From contig OZ245780.1 in NCBI GenBank assembly GCA_965227905.1, positions 1,860,001-1,924,000 of the forward strand: a stretch of 64,000 bases of DNA, in the 5' to 3' direction. This document shows, in pieces, positions 15,686-24,519 of this stretch (positions within the stretch are counted from its first letter, which is position 1; each line of letters begins with the position of its first letter). The translations under genes and the position numbers were made by a program. A model generated the notes under the pieces. The model had not been told where the DNA came from. It worked only from the letters and a program-made list of their open reading frames with translations, and ran no database searches. Source of the DNA: CBDDHT01 sp965227905. Lineage in GTDB: Bacteria > Pseudomonadota > Alphaproteobacteria > Rhizobiales > Methyloligellaceae.

Positions 15686-17320
15686 ATGCAGGTAAGAACC
15701 CGACTCGCTCTTAGTGTCAGCACGCTTGCCTTCGTCATCATGGCATGCGTGATACTTCTTCTGTGGACGGCTCAGCGCTCTGCATACAACCACCAGAGTA
15801 GCAGCCACGCCTACGAAGAGTTGGGCGCCTATCTGCAGCTGACCGGCCAAGTCTTCCGAACTTTCAATCAAGTGCGCAGCGATCTTATTCGCAAGGACGG
15901 TGCGCTCACCTTCGACATTGAGAGCGCGAAGACCAGGCTGGATGCGATAATATCCGAGATCTGGAATTTGCAGCTCGAAGAGTTCGAGAAAGGGTTCCAG
16001 TCAGGAGACAATTCGCTGGAAACATCCAGGCTGGAGTCGATCCGCAAGCATCTGAAAGTGGTTTTCCTGGATATCCAGCGGGCATTGGAGCTGATCGAAA
16101 GCGGGGAGCCGGAAAAAGCCCATGAACTGTTGGGCAAGAGTCTAGAGGTCCGGATCGATGCACAGGTTGGTAGGCTGGTCGAAATCGCGGTGGCCGACGA
16201 GCGAGGGGAATTGAGCGACGCGCTTGCCGAGATCGAATGGATCAATGCGTTCGTTCTTTGGGCGTCGGTCAGTGCCGGCATCATCGGATTGGTGCTGACA
16301 TCGCTTGTTATCTATACGCTGGCATCGGGGCTTGGCGCTGGACTCCGGCACCTGGAAGCTGGAGCGGAGACGTTTGCCGTTGGTAATCTGCGCCACCGGA
16401 TTCCCCTCGAGGGCGGCAACGAATTTGCTAAATTGGCACATGGTTTCAATACAATGGCGTCTCAACTGCTCGATCAGCGAGAGGCGATAGAACAAGCCCG
16501 AAATTCGCTCGAGCGCCGTGTCGAAGAACGTACCGAGGAACTTCACGCCGCGAATACCGAACTGAGGCGCCATGATGAAAGCCGGCGACAATTCTTCGCC
16601 GATATCGGCCATGAGTTGCGCTCGCCCATCACGGCCGTTCGCGGCGAAGCGGAAGTTGCCTTGCGTGCGCGCGAAGATGCACAAGACGTCTACAAGGCTG
16701 CCTTGGTCCGTATCGTCAGCATCACTGATCAATTGACGCGCTTTGTGAACGATATTTTCCTGATTGCACGTGAGCAGGCTGGCGTTGCCGATATGCGGCG
16801 TTCGATTATTGACCTCAGGATGCCGATACGCGATGCAGCCGATCAGATGCGGACGCTTCTCGCGGAGCAAGATGCGAACTTGATCACAAGCCTGCCGAAG
16901 AAGGCAGCCCTCGTCGAAGGCGACGACCAGCGCCTATGCCAACTGGTGCAGGTCCTCGTCACGAATGCCGTCCAACATTCGCATTCCGGCGTGACCATTC
17001 GAATAACGTTACGGCACAAGGATTTTCAATGGACTTTCAGAGTGGAAGACGATGGGCCGGGCATTCCGGAGAAGCATGCTGTTCACGCCTTCGAGCGCTT
17101 CTACAGAGGTGATGGCGTCGCCGACAAGAGCTATATGAGAAACACCGGTCTTGGTCTGCCGATCGCGCGTTCAATTGCAAACTCGCATGGTGGGCGCATC
17201 TGGATTGATACCGCCTATCGGAATGGGACAGCCGTCTGTGTTGCTCTGCCGGATATCTGCGAGCAGTTGGACGGCGAGCCCGAAGTTATTGAAGATCAGA
17301 GGGCCGAACTCATACTATGA
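15686..17320 (+). CDS. Sensor histidine kinase
   Basis: 544 residues. TM1 at about 7-29, an alpha-helical periplasmic sensor (30-185), TM2 at about 187-212, HAMP to about 270, and a coiled coil to 300. The HisKA box follows with phospho-acceptor H309 (ADIGHELRSPI), then the ATPase domain with the N box (N427 in LVTNAVQHS), G1 DDGPGIP and G2 GLGLPIA. This is a classic inner-membrane kinase. The stop overlaps the start of the response regulator by four bases (ATGA), so the two are translationally coupled. The signal is unknown. Confidence 0.93.
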   Translation: MQVRTRLALSVSTLAFVIMACVILLLWTAQRSAYNHQSSSHAYEELGAYLQLTGQVFRTFNQVRSDLIRKDGALTFDIESAKTRLDAIISEIWNLQLEEFEKGFQSGDNSLETSRLESIRKHLKVVFLDIQRALELIESGEPEKAHELLGKSLEVRIDAQVGRLVEIAVADERGELSDALAEIEWINAFVLWASVSAGIIGLVLTSLVIYTLASGLGAGLRHLEAGAETFAVGNLRHRIPLEGGNEFAKLAHGFNTMASQLLDQREAIEQARNSLERRVEERTEELHAANTELRRHDESRRQFFADIGHELRSPITAVRGEAEVALRAREDAQDVYKAALVRIVSITDQLTRFVNDIFLIAREQAGVADMRRSIIDLRMPIRDAADQMRTLLAEQDANLITSLPKKAALVEGDDQRLCQLVQVLVTNAVQHSHSGVTIRITLRHKDFQWTFRVEDDGPGIPEKHAVHAFERFYRGDGVADKSYMRNTGLGLPIARSIANSHGGRIWIDTAYRNGTAVCVALPDICEQLDGEPEVIEDQRAELIL

Positions 17321-18015
17321 ACCTGTTGTTGATCGAAGATGACAACCGGATCGTGGAGTTTCTCGACCGCGGTCTGCGTGCCGAGGGACACACGGTTCAA
17401 GTCGAACTCAATGGTCGCTCGGGACTGGAGCAGGCGCGACAGGGACCGTGGGATGTGATCATCCTCGATCTCATGTTGCCGGAGATTGACGGGCGGGAAA
17501 TCTGCCGCACGCTCCGTGTTGAGCAGAATTTGACGCCGATCCTCATGCTCACGGCGCTGGATAGTACCGAAGACATTGTTCATGGACTCCGGATGGGCGC
17601 CGATGACTACATGCCGAAGCCGTTCGTTTTCGATGAGCTTCTTGCGCGGCTGGACAATCTCCAAAGACGATCGCCGCAAATCGAGGGGCGAGACCAGGAA
17701 CGGATCATTACGATTGCGGACCTCACATTCGATCGTGATGCATTGATCGTGGAGCGTGGCGGCAACGAAATCGAGCTGACATCCCTCGAATATGCATTGC
17801 TTGAATATCTGATGATCGAAGGCGGAAAAGTCGTGAGCCGTCCCAGGGTCCTGCACAATGTCTGGGGTATGTCTCAAGACCCGCACACAAATGTCGTGGA
17901 TGTCTACATCCGCCGCTTGCGCGCAAAGATCGATGATGGCTTCGAGCCAAAACTCATTAATACAGTGCGTGGCCGCGGATACCGCTTCGGCACCCGGTCA
18001 ACGGTAGCTGACTAG
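17317..18015 (+). CDS. OmpR-family response regulator
   Basis: 232 residues. Receiver 1-120 with the acidic pair D8/D9, phospho-acceptor D51 (ILDLMLPEIDG) and K101 (MPKPF). The DNA-binding winged helix spans about 135-228 (ELTSLEYALLEYL, then VVDVYIRRLRAKID, then VRGRGYRFG). It is the partner of the upstream kinase and the likely ligand of the three 22-bp repeats at 15476-15534. Confidence 0.93.
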   Translation: MNLLLIEDDNRIVEFLDRGLRAEGHTVQVELNGRSGLEQARQGPWDVIILDLMLPEIDGREICRTLRVEQNLTPILMLTALDSTEDIVHGLRMGADDYMPKPFVFDELLARLDNLQRRSPQIEGRDQERIITIADLTFDRDALIVERGGNEIELTSLEYALLEYLMIEGGKVVSRPRVLHNVWGMSQDPHTNVVDVYIRRLRAKIDDGFEPKLINTVRGRGYRFGTRSTVAD

Positions 18016-18049
18016 CGTCTCCGCTTGGGATCGGCGAATTGCTCCATTG

Positions 18050-18886
18050 TCAGGCTGACTGGGTCATATCGGGCATCCAGAACTCGAGTTTGTCGGCGAG
18101 GTTGTCGCCACTGATAGGGAGGCGGATAACATCATGGACCCCATTCATCTCTGGGGTCGTTCCTCCACGCATGCTCTCGGGCAAAACAACAATCGTCTTA
18201 TGGCCGCGAGACTTGTTCATCGATGCAATCATTGGGCCCTGCATGTCATCGGTATGCAGCCACAACAGGATGGCGTCGACTTCCAATGTCTCGACTTTCT
18301 TCAGAAACGATAGGCCGCTTGTGAAGACCCGAACATCCTGCCCTAGGGCCTCGAGCTGATGTTGGACCTCCCACAATCCTGGGCTGCTCTCTCCGACCAT
18401 TATCAAATTATGCTTCGGCAGTGTCCGCACAGGTTCCGGCGTCTGTTCGGGACTGTCGGCTGTCAGAGCTTTGTAAAGCTTGACCTGTTGTTGCTGCTTG
18501 CGCTCGATCATGCGCTGGGATTGCCGCAATGCCGTGGCGACTTTCGTCCGTAGCATTTCGAAGTCCACAGGCTTGGTGAGATAATCATCTGCACCGGATT
18601 CGAGCCCTTCGAGCATATCCTCGCGATCCGTGAAGGCGGTCAGAAAAATGAACGGCATGTCGGCCAACTCGGGATGATCCTCTCTGACATGCTTGACGAG
18701 TTCGAGACCGGACATGCGTGGCATGGAAATGTCGCTGACGACGATGTCCGGTTTGTGCCGCAACACCATTTGGAGGCCTTCCATACCGTCCCTGGCCTCA
18801 AAGGTTTCATGTCCGTTATCTTCAAGCTCCTCGACGATATACTCTCTGAGATCCTTTTCGTCTTCGACGCAAAGAACTGTGGTCAT
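18050..18886 (-). CDS. Response regulator with a second, degenerate receiver
   Basis: 278 residues. The first receiver (1-120) is complete, with D52 in VSDISMPRMSG and K105 in LTKPVD. A helical linker (120-155) leads to a second receiver-like region (160-270). There the phospho-site segment reads LLWLHTDDMQG, with Trp (W209) where Asp is expected, and the usual K-P is replaced by RLPIS. The second domain therefore probably cannot be phosphorylated. No DNA-binding or enzymatic output domain is present. It is convergent with the OmpR regulator. Start MTTVLCVEDE is chosen at 18886. Confidence 0.85.
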   Translation of the reverse strand: MTTVLCVEDEKDLREYIVEELEDNGHETFEARDGMEGLQMVLRHKPDIVVSDISMPRMSGLELVKHVREDHPELADMPFIFLTAFTDREDMLEGLESGADDYLTKPVDFEMLRTKVATALRQSQRMIERKQQQQVKLYKALTADSPEQTPEPVRTLPKHNLIMVGESSPGLWEVQHQLEALGQDVRVFTSGLSFLKKVETLEVDAILLWLHTDDMQGPMIASMNKSRGHKTIVVLPESMRGGTTPEMNGVHDVIRLPISGDNLADKLEFWMPDMTQSA

Positions 18887-19006
18887 GACACTCCTCTGAG
18901 CGTTTGTTCGTAGTGGACCCGCGTGATTGCGGTTCCATTCAATCGTGAGCAGTTCTTCAAGTTTCGCAATCGACAAGCGAAATGGCATGCAGGCGGCGAA
19001 ATACGA

Positions 19007-19222
19007 TCATCGATTGTCTTCATGTTTGTCGGAGGGTGTCCCGTCACGACCAAGGCCAGCCAACTCGCGCGCTTCTGCGAGTGCCATCGTCAGGAGATAT
19101 GCGACAAATCCCAATTCGGGGCCGCGGGCGGCTTCCAGAGCGATTGCGGTCTTCTCCGATACATCTGAAGCAATCAACTTGGTTTCATCATCCACCTTCG
19201 AACTGCCGCTCGATACGTTCAT
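19007..19222 (-). CDS. Small protein of unknown function
   Basis: 71 residues (MNVSSGSSKVDDET...). The segment ARGPELGFVAYLLTMALAEAREL forms one amphipathic helix, a pattern common in small alphaproteobacterial proteins. It lies 120 bases upstream of the tandem-receiver gene on the same strand and may share its transcript. The ribosome site is weak (GGAA). The 19223-19510 segment upstream holds no other supported gene. Confidence 0.45.
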   Translation of the reverse strand: MNVSSGSSKVDDETKLIASDVSEKTAIALEAARGPELGFVAYLLTMALAEARELAGLGRDGTPSDKHEDNR

Positions 19223-19510
19223 TGGGTTCCGTTGGTAAGATATGACGGTCCGGCGCCTTTCGGCCAAAAGCAAACTGCAACAGTCCAATTGTGTCGTAGC
19301 TGCTTTAATTCATATTGAAGTCATGCTTACGTAACGAAATCATTCCTTATAGGGGAGAGCGATTCACGTCGCATGATCTCGACATGAACGGTTTCCTTAC
19401 AATCGAGGGATCGGAAACCGGACGTGGTTCATCCATGTCCGTGAGATACACGGCTGGTCATCGCCGACGGAAGATTCTGAAACGGCCGATGCCTTTTTGG
19501 GGTGATACGG

Positions 19511-20395
19511 TCAGGCGGCTGAAAGCCCGAATGTCTGACGGGCTTCGTCCGGACTTGCGACAGACTCGCCCATGAGTTCGATGATCTTAACCGCGCGCTC
19601 GACAAGAGCCGCATTGCTCGGAGCGAGTTCGCCGGCACCGAGATAGAGATTGTCTTCAAGGCCGACACGCACATGACCGCCGAGAAGAACCGCCTGCGAG
19701 ACCATTGGAAACTGCATGCGCGAGATACCGAAGCCCGACCAGACGGCATTCTCGGGGAGGGCATTGCGCATATGCAGCATGCTCTCCGTTGTCGACGGCG
19801 CGCCATAGGAGATTCCAAGGCAGATCTGAAAGAGAGGCGGGGCTTCGATCAGGCCATGTTTGATAAGCGACTTGGCCAGCTCGATCATGCCGGTATCGAA
19901 GACCTCTATCTCCGGCTTTACCCCAACAGCCTTGGCGCGGCCTGCCATATCGCGAAGATGAGCCGCCGTATTCATGAAGACGGTCTCGCCGAAATTGATG
20001 CTGCCGACATCGAGCGTACAGATTTCAGGGCGGAGCTGCTCGATATGGCGGGTGCGCGCCTCGGGTGATGCGAGCGTCGTGCCTTCGCCCGGCACCATCG
20101 GGTCAGGCTCGCCAGGAACGTACCTGGCGCCCGGGCCGGTCGTGAGGTTGATGACAACGTCTGTCTCGGCACAGCGGATCCGGTCGCAGACTTCCGCGTA
20201 ATGTTCGGGAGCCATGCTTGGTTTCGCCGTTTCAGGATCGCGCACGTGAATGTGGACGATCGCCGCGCCGGCCCGGGCTGCGTCTAACGCGGATGTGGCA
20301 ATCTGCTCCGGCGTTACTGGGACAGCCTTGCTCTTCGCCGGCGTATCGGCTGCGCTGCCAGTGACGGCACAGGTAATGACAACTTTTCGAGACAT
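19511..20395 (-). CDS. BKACE-family beta-keto acid cleavage enzyme
   Basis: 294 residues. Members such as 3-keto-5-aminohexanoate cleavage enzyme (Kce) condense a beta-keto acid with acetyl-CoA. The zinc ligands are visible in AAIVHIHVRDPETAKP (HIH, about residues 46-50), and the TIM-barrel signatures VVINLTTGPG and HVRVGLEDNLYLG are present. The substrate varies widely in this family and cannot be fixed here. It is divergent from the amidase gene. Start MSRKVVITCAVTG at 20395 is preferred to a longer form. Confidence 0.9.
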   Translation of the reverse strand: MSRKVVITCAVTGSAADTPAKSKAVPVTPEQIATSALDAARAGAAIVHIHVRDPETAKPSMAPEHYAEVCDRIRCAETDVVINLTTGPGARYVPGEPDPMVPGEGTTLASPEARTRHIEQLRPEICTLDVGSINFGETVFMNTAAHLRDMAGRAKAVGVKPEIEVFDTGMIELAKSLIKHGLIEAPPLFQICLGISYGAPSTTESMLHMRNALPENAVWSGFGISRMQFPMVSQAVLLGGHVRVGLEDNLYLGAGELAPSNAALVERAVKIIELMGESVASPDEARQTFGLSAA

Positions 20396-20528
20396 TTCGG
20401 GCGGTCCTTGTTCTTGTTTTCGCAATCGCAGAGATAGTTGTTAAAAAAGGCGCAATCGCTGACATGCGTCAAGCTTCACGACTTCTGATATGACGATGTG
20501 AACGATGTTGCCGGGGAGGCTGTCAATC

Positions 20529-21905
20529 ATGGAGCTTCACTGTGATACTGCGATGGAGGTCGGCCGAAAACTCAGGTCGGGTGAGACGACGGCAGTCGCT
20601 CTCACGGAATGCATGCTCGAGCGGATCGACGCCTACAATGGACGGCTAAATGCCTATGTGACCGTGACCGCGTCGCTGGCGCGCGAACAGGCCAGGAAAG
20701 CGGATGAAGAGCTTTCACGCGGGCATGACCGGGGGCCGCTCCATGGCGTGCCGGTTGCAGTTAAAGACATTTTTGCGACCAACGGCATTCGAACGACCTG
20801 CGGCTCGAAACTGTTCGAAAACCATGTCCCGGGCCATGATGCCACTGCCGTATCGCGATTGCGAGATGCCGGTGCCGTACTTCTCGGCAAGACCGGCATG
20901 CATGAGCTTGCCTATGGCCACTCCAGCATCAATCCGTTCTTCGGCGCCATCGCGAATCCGTGGGCCCTGGATCATGATCCAGGCGGCTCCAGCGGAGGCT
21001 CGGCATCGGCCGTCGCAGCAGGTCTTGCTTATGCGGCGCTCGGCACCGATACGGGCTGTTCCATAAGGCAGCCTGCCCATTGCTGTGGCATTGTCGGTCA
21101 CAAGCCGACTTTTGGTCTTGTTAGCAAGGCGGGCGTATTCCCGCTCGCTTGGACGATGGATCATGTGGGGCCGCTTACCCGCAGTGTCGATGACGCAGCG
21201 GCGGTTTTTAGTGCGATCGCCGGCTACGACGAGAACGACCCCTATTCGGTTCGTGCGCCGGACTTCGAATACGACCTGCCTGCCAGAGCGACACTTGACG
21301 GTATCCGGGTCGGCGTTGTTCGGCGCTTCTTCTTCGAGGGATACCAGGATGTTATTGAGGTCGTCGATGTCGCTCTCCAGGCGCTTGCCGATCAAGGGGC
21401 CGAATTGGTCGATCTCGACATACCCGATATTGAGGATGCCTATTCGGCTGCCGCGAAGACCTTTGTCGAGGCATCGGTCGTTCATCAGGACGCAATCCGG
21501 AACCAACCGACTGCCTTCAGCGAAGAGGTGCGTACCAAGGTTGAGAGCGGCTTAGCCGTGCCCGCGACAAGCTATGCCGAGGCTCAGCACTTTCGGCGCG
21601 GCTTCACGGCACGTATGGATCGGCTCATGCTGGAATGTGATGTTCTCGCCGCGCCCACGGCAACGATCACTGCGGCACCGATCGACGACAGGCCGGAGGA
21701 TTATGGGCACAATGCCTGGAAGAACACCGGCATCTTCGATTTCACCGGCCAGCCTTCGGTATCCGTTCCTTGCGGCTTCACAGCGCAAGGTCTTCCGGTT
21801 GGCTTGATGATGACTGGGCGGCAATTCGAAGACGCCCGGGTTCTGGAGATCGCACGTGCTTATGAGCGGGCGACGGACTGGCACAAGAGGACGCCGAAAC
21901 TCTGA
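20529..21905 (+). CDS. Amidase (amidase-signature family)
   Basis: 458 residues, GatA/AtzF-like. The Ser-cis-Ser-Lys triad is visible: K79 in GVPVAVKDIF, the cis-serine in DPGGSSGGSAS (154-155), and nucleophile S178 in GTDTGCSIRQPA. The residue before the nucleophile is Cys rather than the usual Gly. It hydrolyses a carboxamide to acid and ammonia, probably in the cytosol as no signal peptide is seen. No gatB/gatC is adjacent, so this is catabolic rather than tRNA-amidating. It is convergent with the FAH gene, with 12 bases between stops. Confidence 0.9.
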   Translation: MELHCDTAMEVGRKLRSGETTAVALTECMLERIDAYNGRLNAYVTVTASLAREQARKADEELSRGHDRGPLHGVPVAVKDIFATNGIRTTCGSKLFENHVPGHDATAVSRLRDAGAVLLGKTGMHELAYGHSSINPFFGAIANPWALDHDPGGSSGGSASAVAAGLAYAALGTDTGCSIRQPAHCCGIVGHKPTFGLVSKAGVFPLAWTMDHVGPLTRSVDDAAAVFSAIAGYDENDPYSVRAPDFEYDLPARATLDGIRVGVVRRFFFEGYQDVIEVVDVALQALADQGAELVDLDIPDIEDAYSAAAKTFVEASVVHQDAIRNQPTAFSEEVRTKVESGLAVPATSYAEAQHFRRGFTARMDRLMLECDVLAAPTATITAAPIDDRPEDYGHNAWKNTGIFDFTGQPSVSVPCGFTAQGLPVGLMMTGRQFEDARVLEIARAYERATDWHKRTPKL

Positions 21906-21917
21906 ACGTCGCTGGTA

Positions 21918-22772
21918 TTACGCCATAGCTGCGACACTGTTCTCCAACACGCCGATCCCGGACCATTCGATCTCCAGCTTGTCTCCGGGGACCAGAAAGC
22001 GTTGCGGCACACGGCTTCCGCCCGACCCTTCCGGCGAACCGGTGGAAAGAATGTCGCCGGGTTTCAGATGCAGAAATGTCGAGACATATTCGATCAACGT
22101 CGGGATATCGAAGATCATCTGGTCGACCGTGGTGCGTTGCACCTCCTCTCCGTTGAGGCGGGTCGAGAGGGCCAGCGCAGACGGATTGTCGACCTCGTCC
22201 GCCGTTACCATCCACGGGCCGCATGCGCTTGACGCAAGAAAGTTCTTGCCGGCCATGACGGAGTGTTTCTGCCAGGCCCGCACGGAGCCGTCATTCATGA
22301 TGGTGTAGCCCGCGATATGGTCGAACGCGTTCTCCTTGGGGATCATCCGGCCTTCCTTGCCGATCACCAGAACGAGTTCGCCTTCATAGTCGAACGTGTC
22401 GCCGACAGGCGAGGGCGGTCGTTGCAGCGGTTCGCGATGGCCCACAACGGAGTCTGCGAACTTGCCGAAGATGAAAATGTCTTCGGGCGGAGGAATATCG
22501 CCTTCGACCGGGTGACGTTTCGGATAATTGACGCCGATACAGATGACCTTTTCCGCGTCGTGCAATGGCGGCAGATAGCGGATCGCATCCAGTCCAACCG
22601 ATGGTGTCCGCGATGCCGCCCAATCCGCCAGTTCGTCCAGTGCATCGGCTGTCAGCACGGCACGAATGCTCCCATAGCGGTCGGCGAAGTCGTCGGTGAC
22701 AGGTATGATGCCCTCGTCCTTCACCAGGCCGTATTCCGGTCCGTTGCCGCGCTCGAAGCTGATCAGTTTCAT
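21918..22772 (-). CDS. Fumarylacetoacetate hydrolase family protein
   Basis: 284 residues. The N-terminal part is typical, and the catalytic domain begins near CIGVNYPKRH (about 77). The metal-binding glutamates lie in EDIFIFGKFADS and DYEGELVLVIGKEGR, followed by GYTIMNDGSVRAWQ. This group includes hydrolases, decarboxylases and isomerases of the homoprotocatechuate type. Its start overlaps the stop of the upstream 117-residue gene by four bases, forming an operon with it and the creatininase gene. Confidence 0.9.
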   Translation of the reverse strand: MKLISFERGNGPEYGLVKDEGIIPVTDDFADRYGSIRAVLTADALDELADWAASRTPSVGLDAIRYLPPLHDAEKVICIGVNYPKRHPVEGDIPPPEDIFIFGKFADSVVGHREPLQRPPSPVGDTFDYEGELVLVIGKEGRMIPKENAFDHIAGYTIMNDGSVRAWQKHSVMAGKNFLASSACGPWMVTADEVDNPSALALSTRLNGEEVQRTTVDQMIFDIPTLIEYVSTFLHLKPGDILSTGSPEGSGGSRVPQRFLVPGDKLEIEWSGIGVLENSVAAMA

Positions 22773-23122
22773 CGTTCGTTTCCTTGTGAGCCTTCGCTTT
22801 TATTGAGTGATGTTTCCAACCTGCCGTCCTTGAGGTCGAGCGAAGCTGTGAATACCTGGCCTGCTGAGAGTTCTTCGGTCATCGCTGTCCCGAGGATGGC
22901 TGCGACAGACGATCTGAGAGGCTCGAAGCGTGCTTTGAGAATTTCGTGCGGACGGTCGTCGCCGATAGCAATATTGTCTTTTGTGTAGGAACGCAGTGAG
23001 GCCGTCTCTCCATCCACGTTGATTTCAAGCACGTATTCGACGCGTTTCGCACCGGGCAGGGCGGCAAATGCAAGGATCTCGGCCAATCGCTTTCGCAAGC
23101 CCGCAATATCTGAATCTGTCAC
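22769..23122 (-). CDS. Hypothetical protein in the FAH/creatininase operon
   Basis: 117 residues, not recognised. It has an N-terminal amphipathic helix (DSDIAGLRKRLAEILAFAALP) and then alternating strands; no catalytic motif or signal peptide. It overlaps the FAH gene (ATGA) and follows the creatininase gene by 18 bases, so it is co-expressed with both. A small accessory or regulatory role is guessed only from context. Confidence 0.6.
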   Translation of the reverse strand: MTDSDIAGLRKRLAEILAFAALPGAKRVEYVLEINVDGETASLRSYTKDNIAIGDDRPHEILKARFEPLRSSVAAILGTAMTEELSAGQVFTASLDLKDGRLETSLNKSEGSQGNER

Positions 23123-23140
23123 CCAATTCCGTCCTATGCG

Positions 23141-23920
23141 CTATCTGTTCCAGGGCTCGCCGGCACTCAGCTTTTCGGCGAGACGGCGGGCCGTTGCATC
23201 CAGCAGTTTCTCACCTTTTTCCGCGCTCGCACGGCGGGCATCGCCGCGCACGCCACTTGCCGTAAAGTCCTTGAACGATGCCCAAAGCCCGATGGGATCG
23301 CTGAGAGGAGAGTGGTCGCCTTTCCGGTAACCCTCCTGGTAGGCGTCGACGAGTTTGTCCTCCCGCACATAGCCCTGACCCAATGCCATCAGCATCGACG
23401 TTTCCGCCTCGCAGGCATGCTGGAGATAAGGTTGATCTTCCAGTATCGCTGCATAGTCGCCGGCATTCTGCGGCAATACGGGATAGGTCGTAGCGGCAAC
23501 ACGCAGGCCGGTCTCGCGGGTCAGCTCTTCGGTGAGCACGTTGAGGGCAGCAATATTGCCGCCATGACCGTTGACGATGAGGAGTTTCTTGAAACCGACG
23601 TCGCGAATTGACTGCACGATATCGCGGAGGAGTGCGTGGTAGGTGGCAAACGAGATCGTGAAGGTCCCGCCAAAGGCAACATGGTGCTGTGCGAGCCCCG
23701 TCCAAACAGCCGGCGCGACGATCACCGGATGATCTTCTTGCACGAGCCGGGCAGTTCGAAGGACGATCTCACGCGTAAGGATCGTGTCGCATCCCGTAGG
23801 CAGGTGGGGGCCATGTTGTTCGGTGGAAGCGACAGGCAGGAGAACGATCGCGTCTTGTTTTGCCAGAGCGTTGACCTCCGCCGCGGTCATACGACTCCAT
23901 TCGATCTCGTGTTGTGTCAT
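23141..23920 (-). CDS. Creatininase-family amidohydrolase
   Basis: 259 residues. The family metal site is visible in PVASTEQHGPHLPTGCDT (E, H, D ligands, about 28-45) and in IVNGHGGN (about 120-127), with a further glutamate in HACEAETSMLM. Members hydrolyse creatinine, formamide-type intermediates of cofactor synthesis or other cyclic amides; here the neighbours suggest amide catabolism. Start MTQHEIEWSRMT at 23920 is preferred; a longer in-frame form would overlap the divergent GNAT gene. Confidence 0.9.
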   Translation of the reverse strand: MTQHEIEWSRMTAAEVNALAKQDAIVLLPVASTEQHGPHLPTGCDTILTREIVLRTARLVQEDHPVIVAPAVWTGLAQHHVAFGGTFTISFATYHALLRDIVQSIRDVGFKKLLIVNGHGGNIAALNVLTEELTRETGLRVAATTYPVLPQNAGDYAAILEDQPYLQHACEAETSMLMALGQGYVREDKLVDAYQEGYRKGDHSPLSDPIGLWASFKDFTASGVRGDARRASAEKGEKLLDATARRLAEKLSAGEPWNR

Positions 23921-23988
23921 ATTCCAGCCTTCCAATATTCTTCTATCGCCCAATTTCAGCAGACCCGGCCAACGATGAGGACAGATCA

Positions 23989-24450
23989 ATGCCTCCGACG
24001 ATGACCATTCGCAACGTTGCGAGCGCCGATCATGATCAATGGTTGAAACTCTGGGACGGTTACAATGCCTTTTATCAGCGTGTCGGCCCGACCGCAGTCC
24101 CATCGGTCGTCACAGAGACAACCTGGGCGCGCTTCTTCGATTCCTATGAGCCGATCCACTGCATTGTCGCCGAGGAGAATGGCGCCCTGATCGGTATTGC
24201 GCATTACCTCTTCCATCGCAACACCACCATGTTGGGGCCGACCTGCTATTTGCAGGATCTCTTCACCAGCGAGGAAGCGCGGGGCCGAGGAGCGGGCAGT
24301 GGTTTGATTCAAGCCGTCTATGAGCGGGCGAAGCGCGCCGGTTCTACGCGGGTCTACTGGCACACCCATGAGACCAACACAACGGCACGTCGTGTCTACG
24401 ACGCGATTGCGCAGAATTCGGGCTTTCTTGTTTACAAAAATGACCTTTGA
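23989..24450 (+). CDS. GNAT-family N-acetyltransferase
   Basis: 153 residues. The acetyl-CoA site is in LFTSEEARGRGAGSGLIQA (about 87-105), and the C-terminal TRVYWHTHETNTTARRVYD is the usual family ending. A clear GAGGA ribosome site precedes the ATG at 23989. It is divergent from the creatininase gene, whose substrates or products it may modify; this is inference. Confidence 0.9.
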   Translation: MPPTMTIRNVASADHDQWLKLWDGYNAFYQRVGPTAVPSVVTETTWARFFDSYEPIHCIVAEENGALIGIAHYLFHRNTTMLGPTCYLQDLFTSEEARGRGAGSGLIQAVYERAKRAGSTRVYWHTHETNTTARRVYDAIAQNSGFLVYKNDL

Positions 24451-24519
24451 GGCAGGTGTGAGCAGAATCGTGGCTGGATATCAAACAACGCGGACGATTA
24501 GGAGTGAGGATTAGAATCC

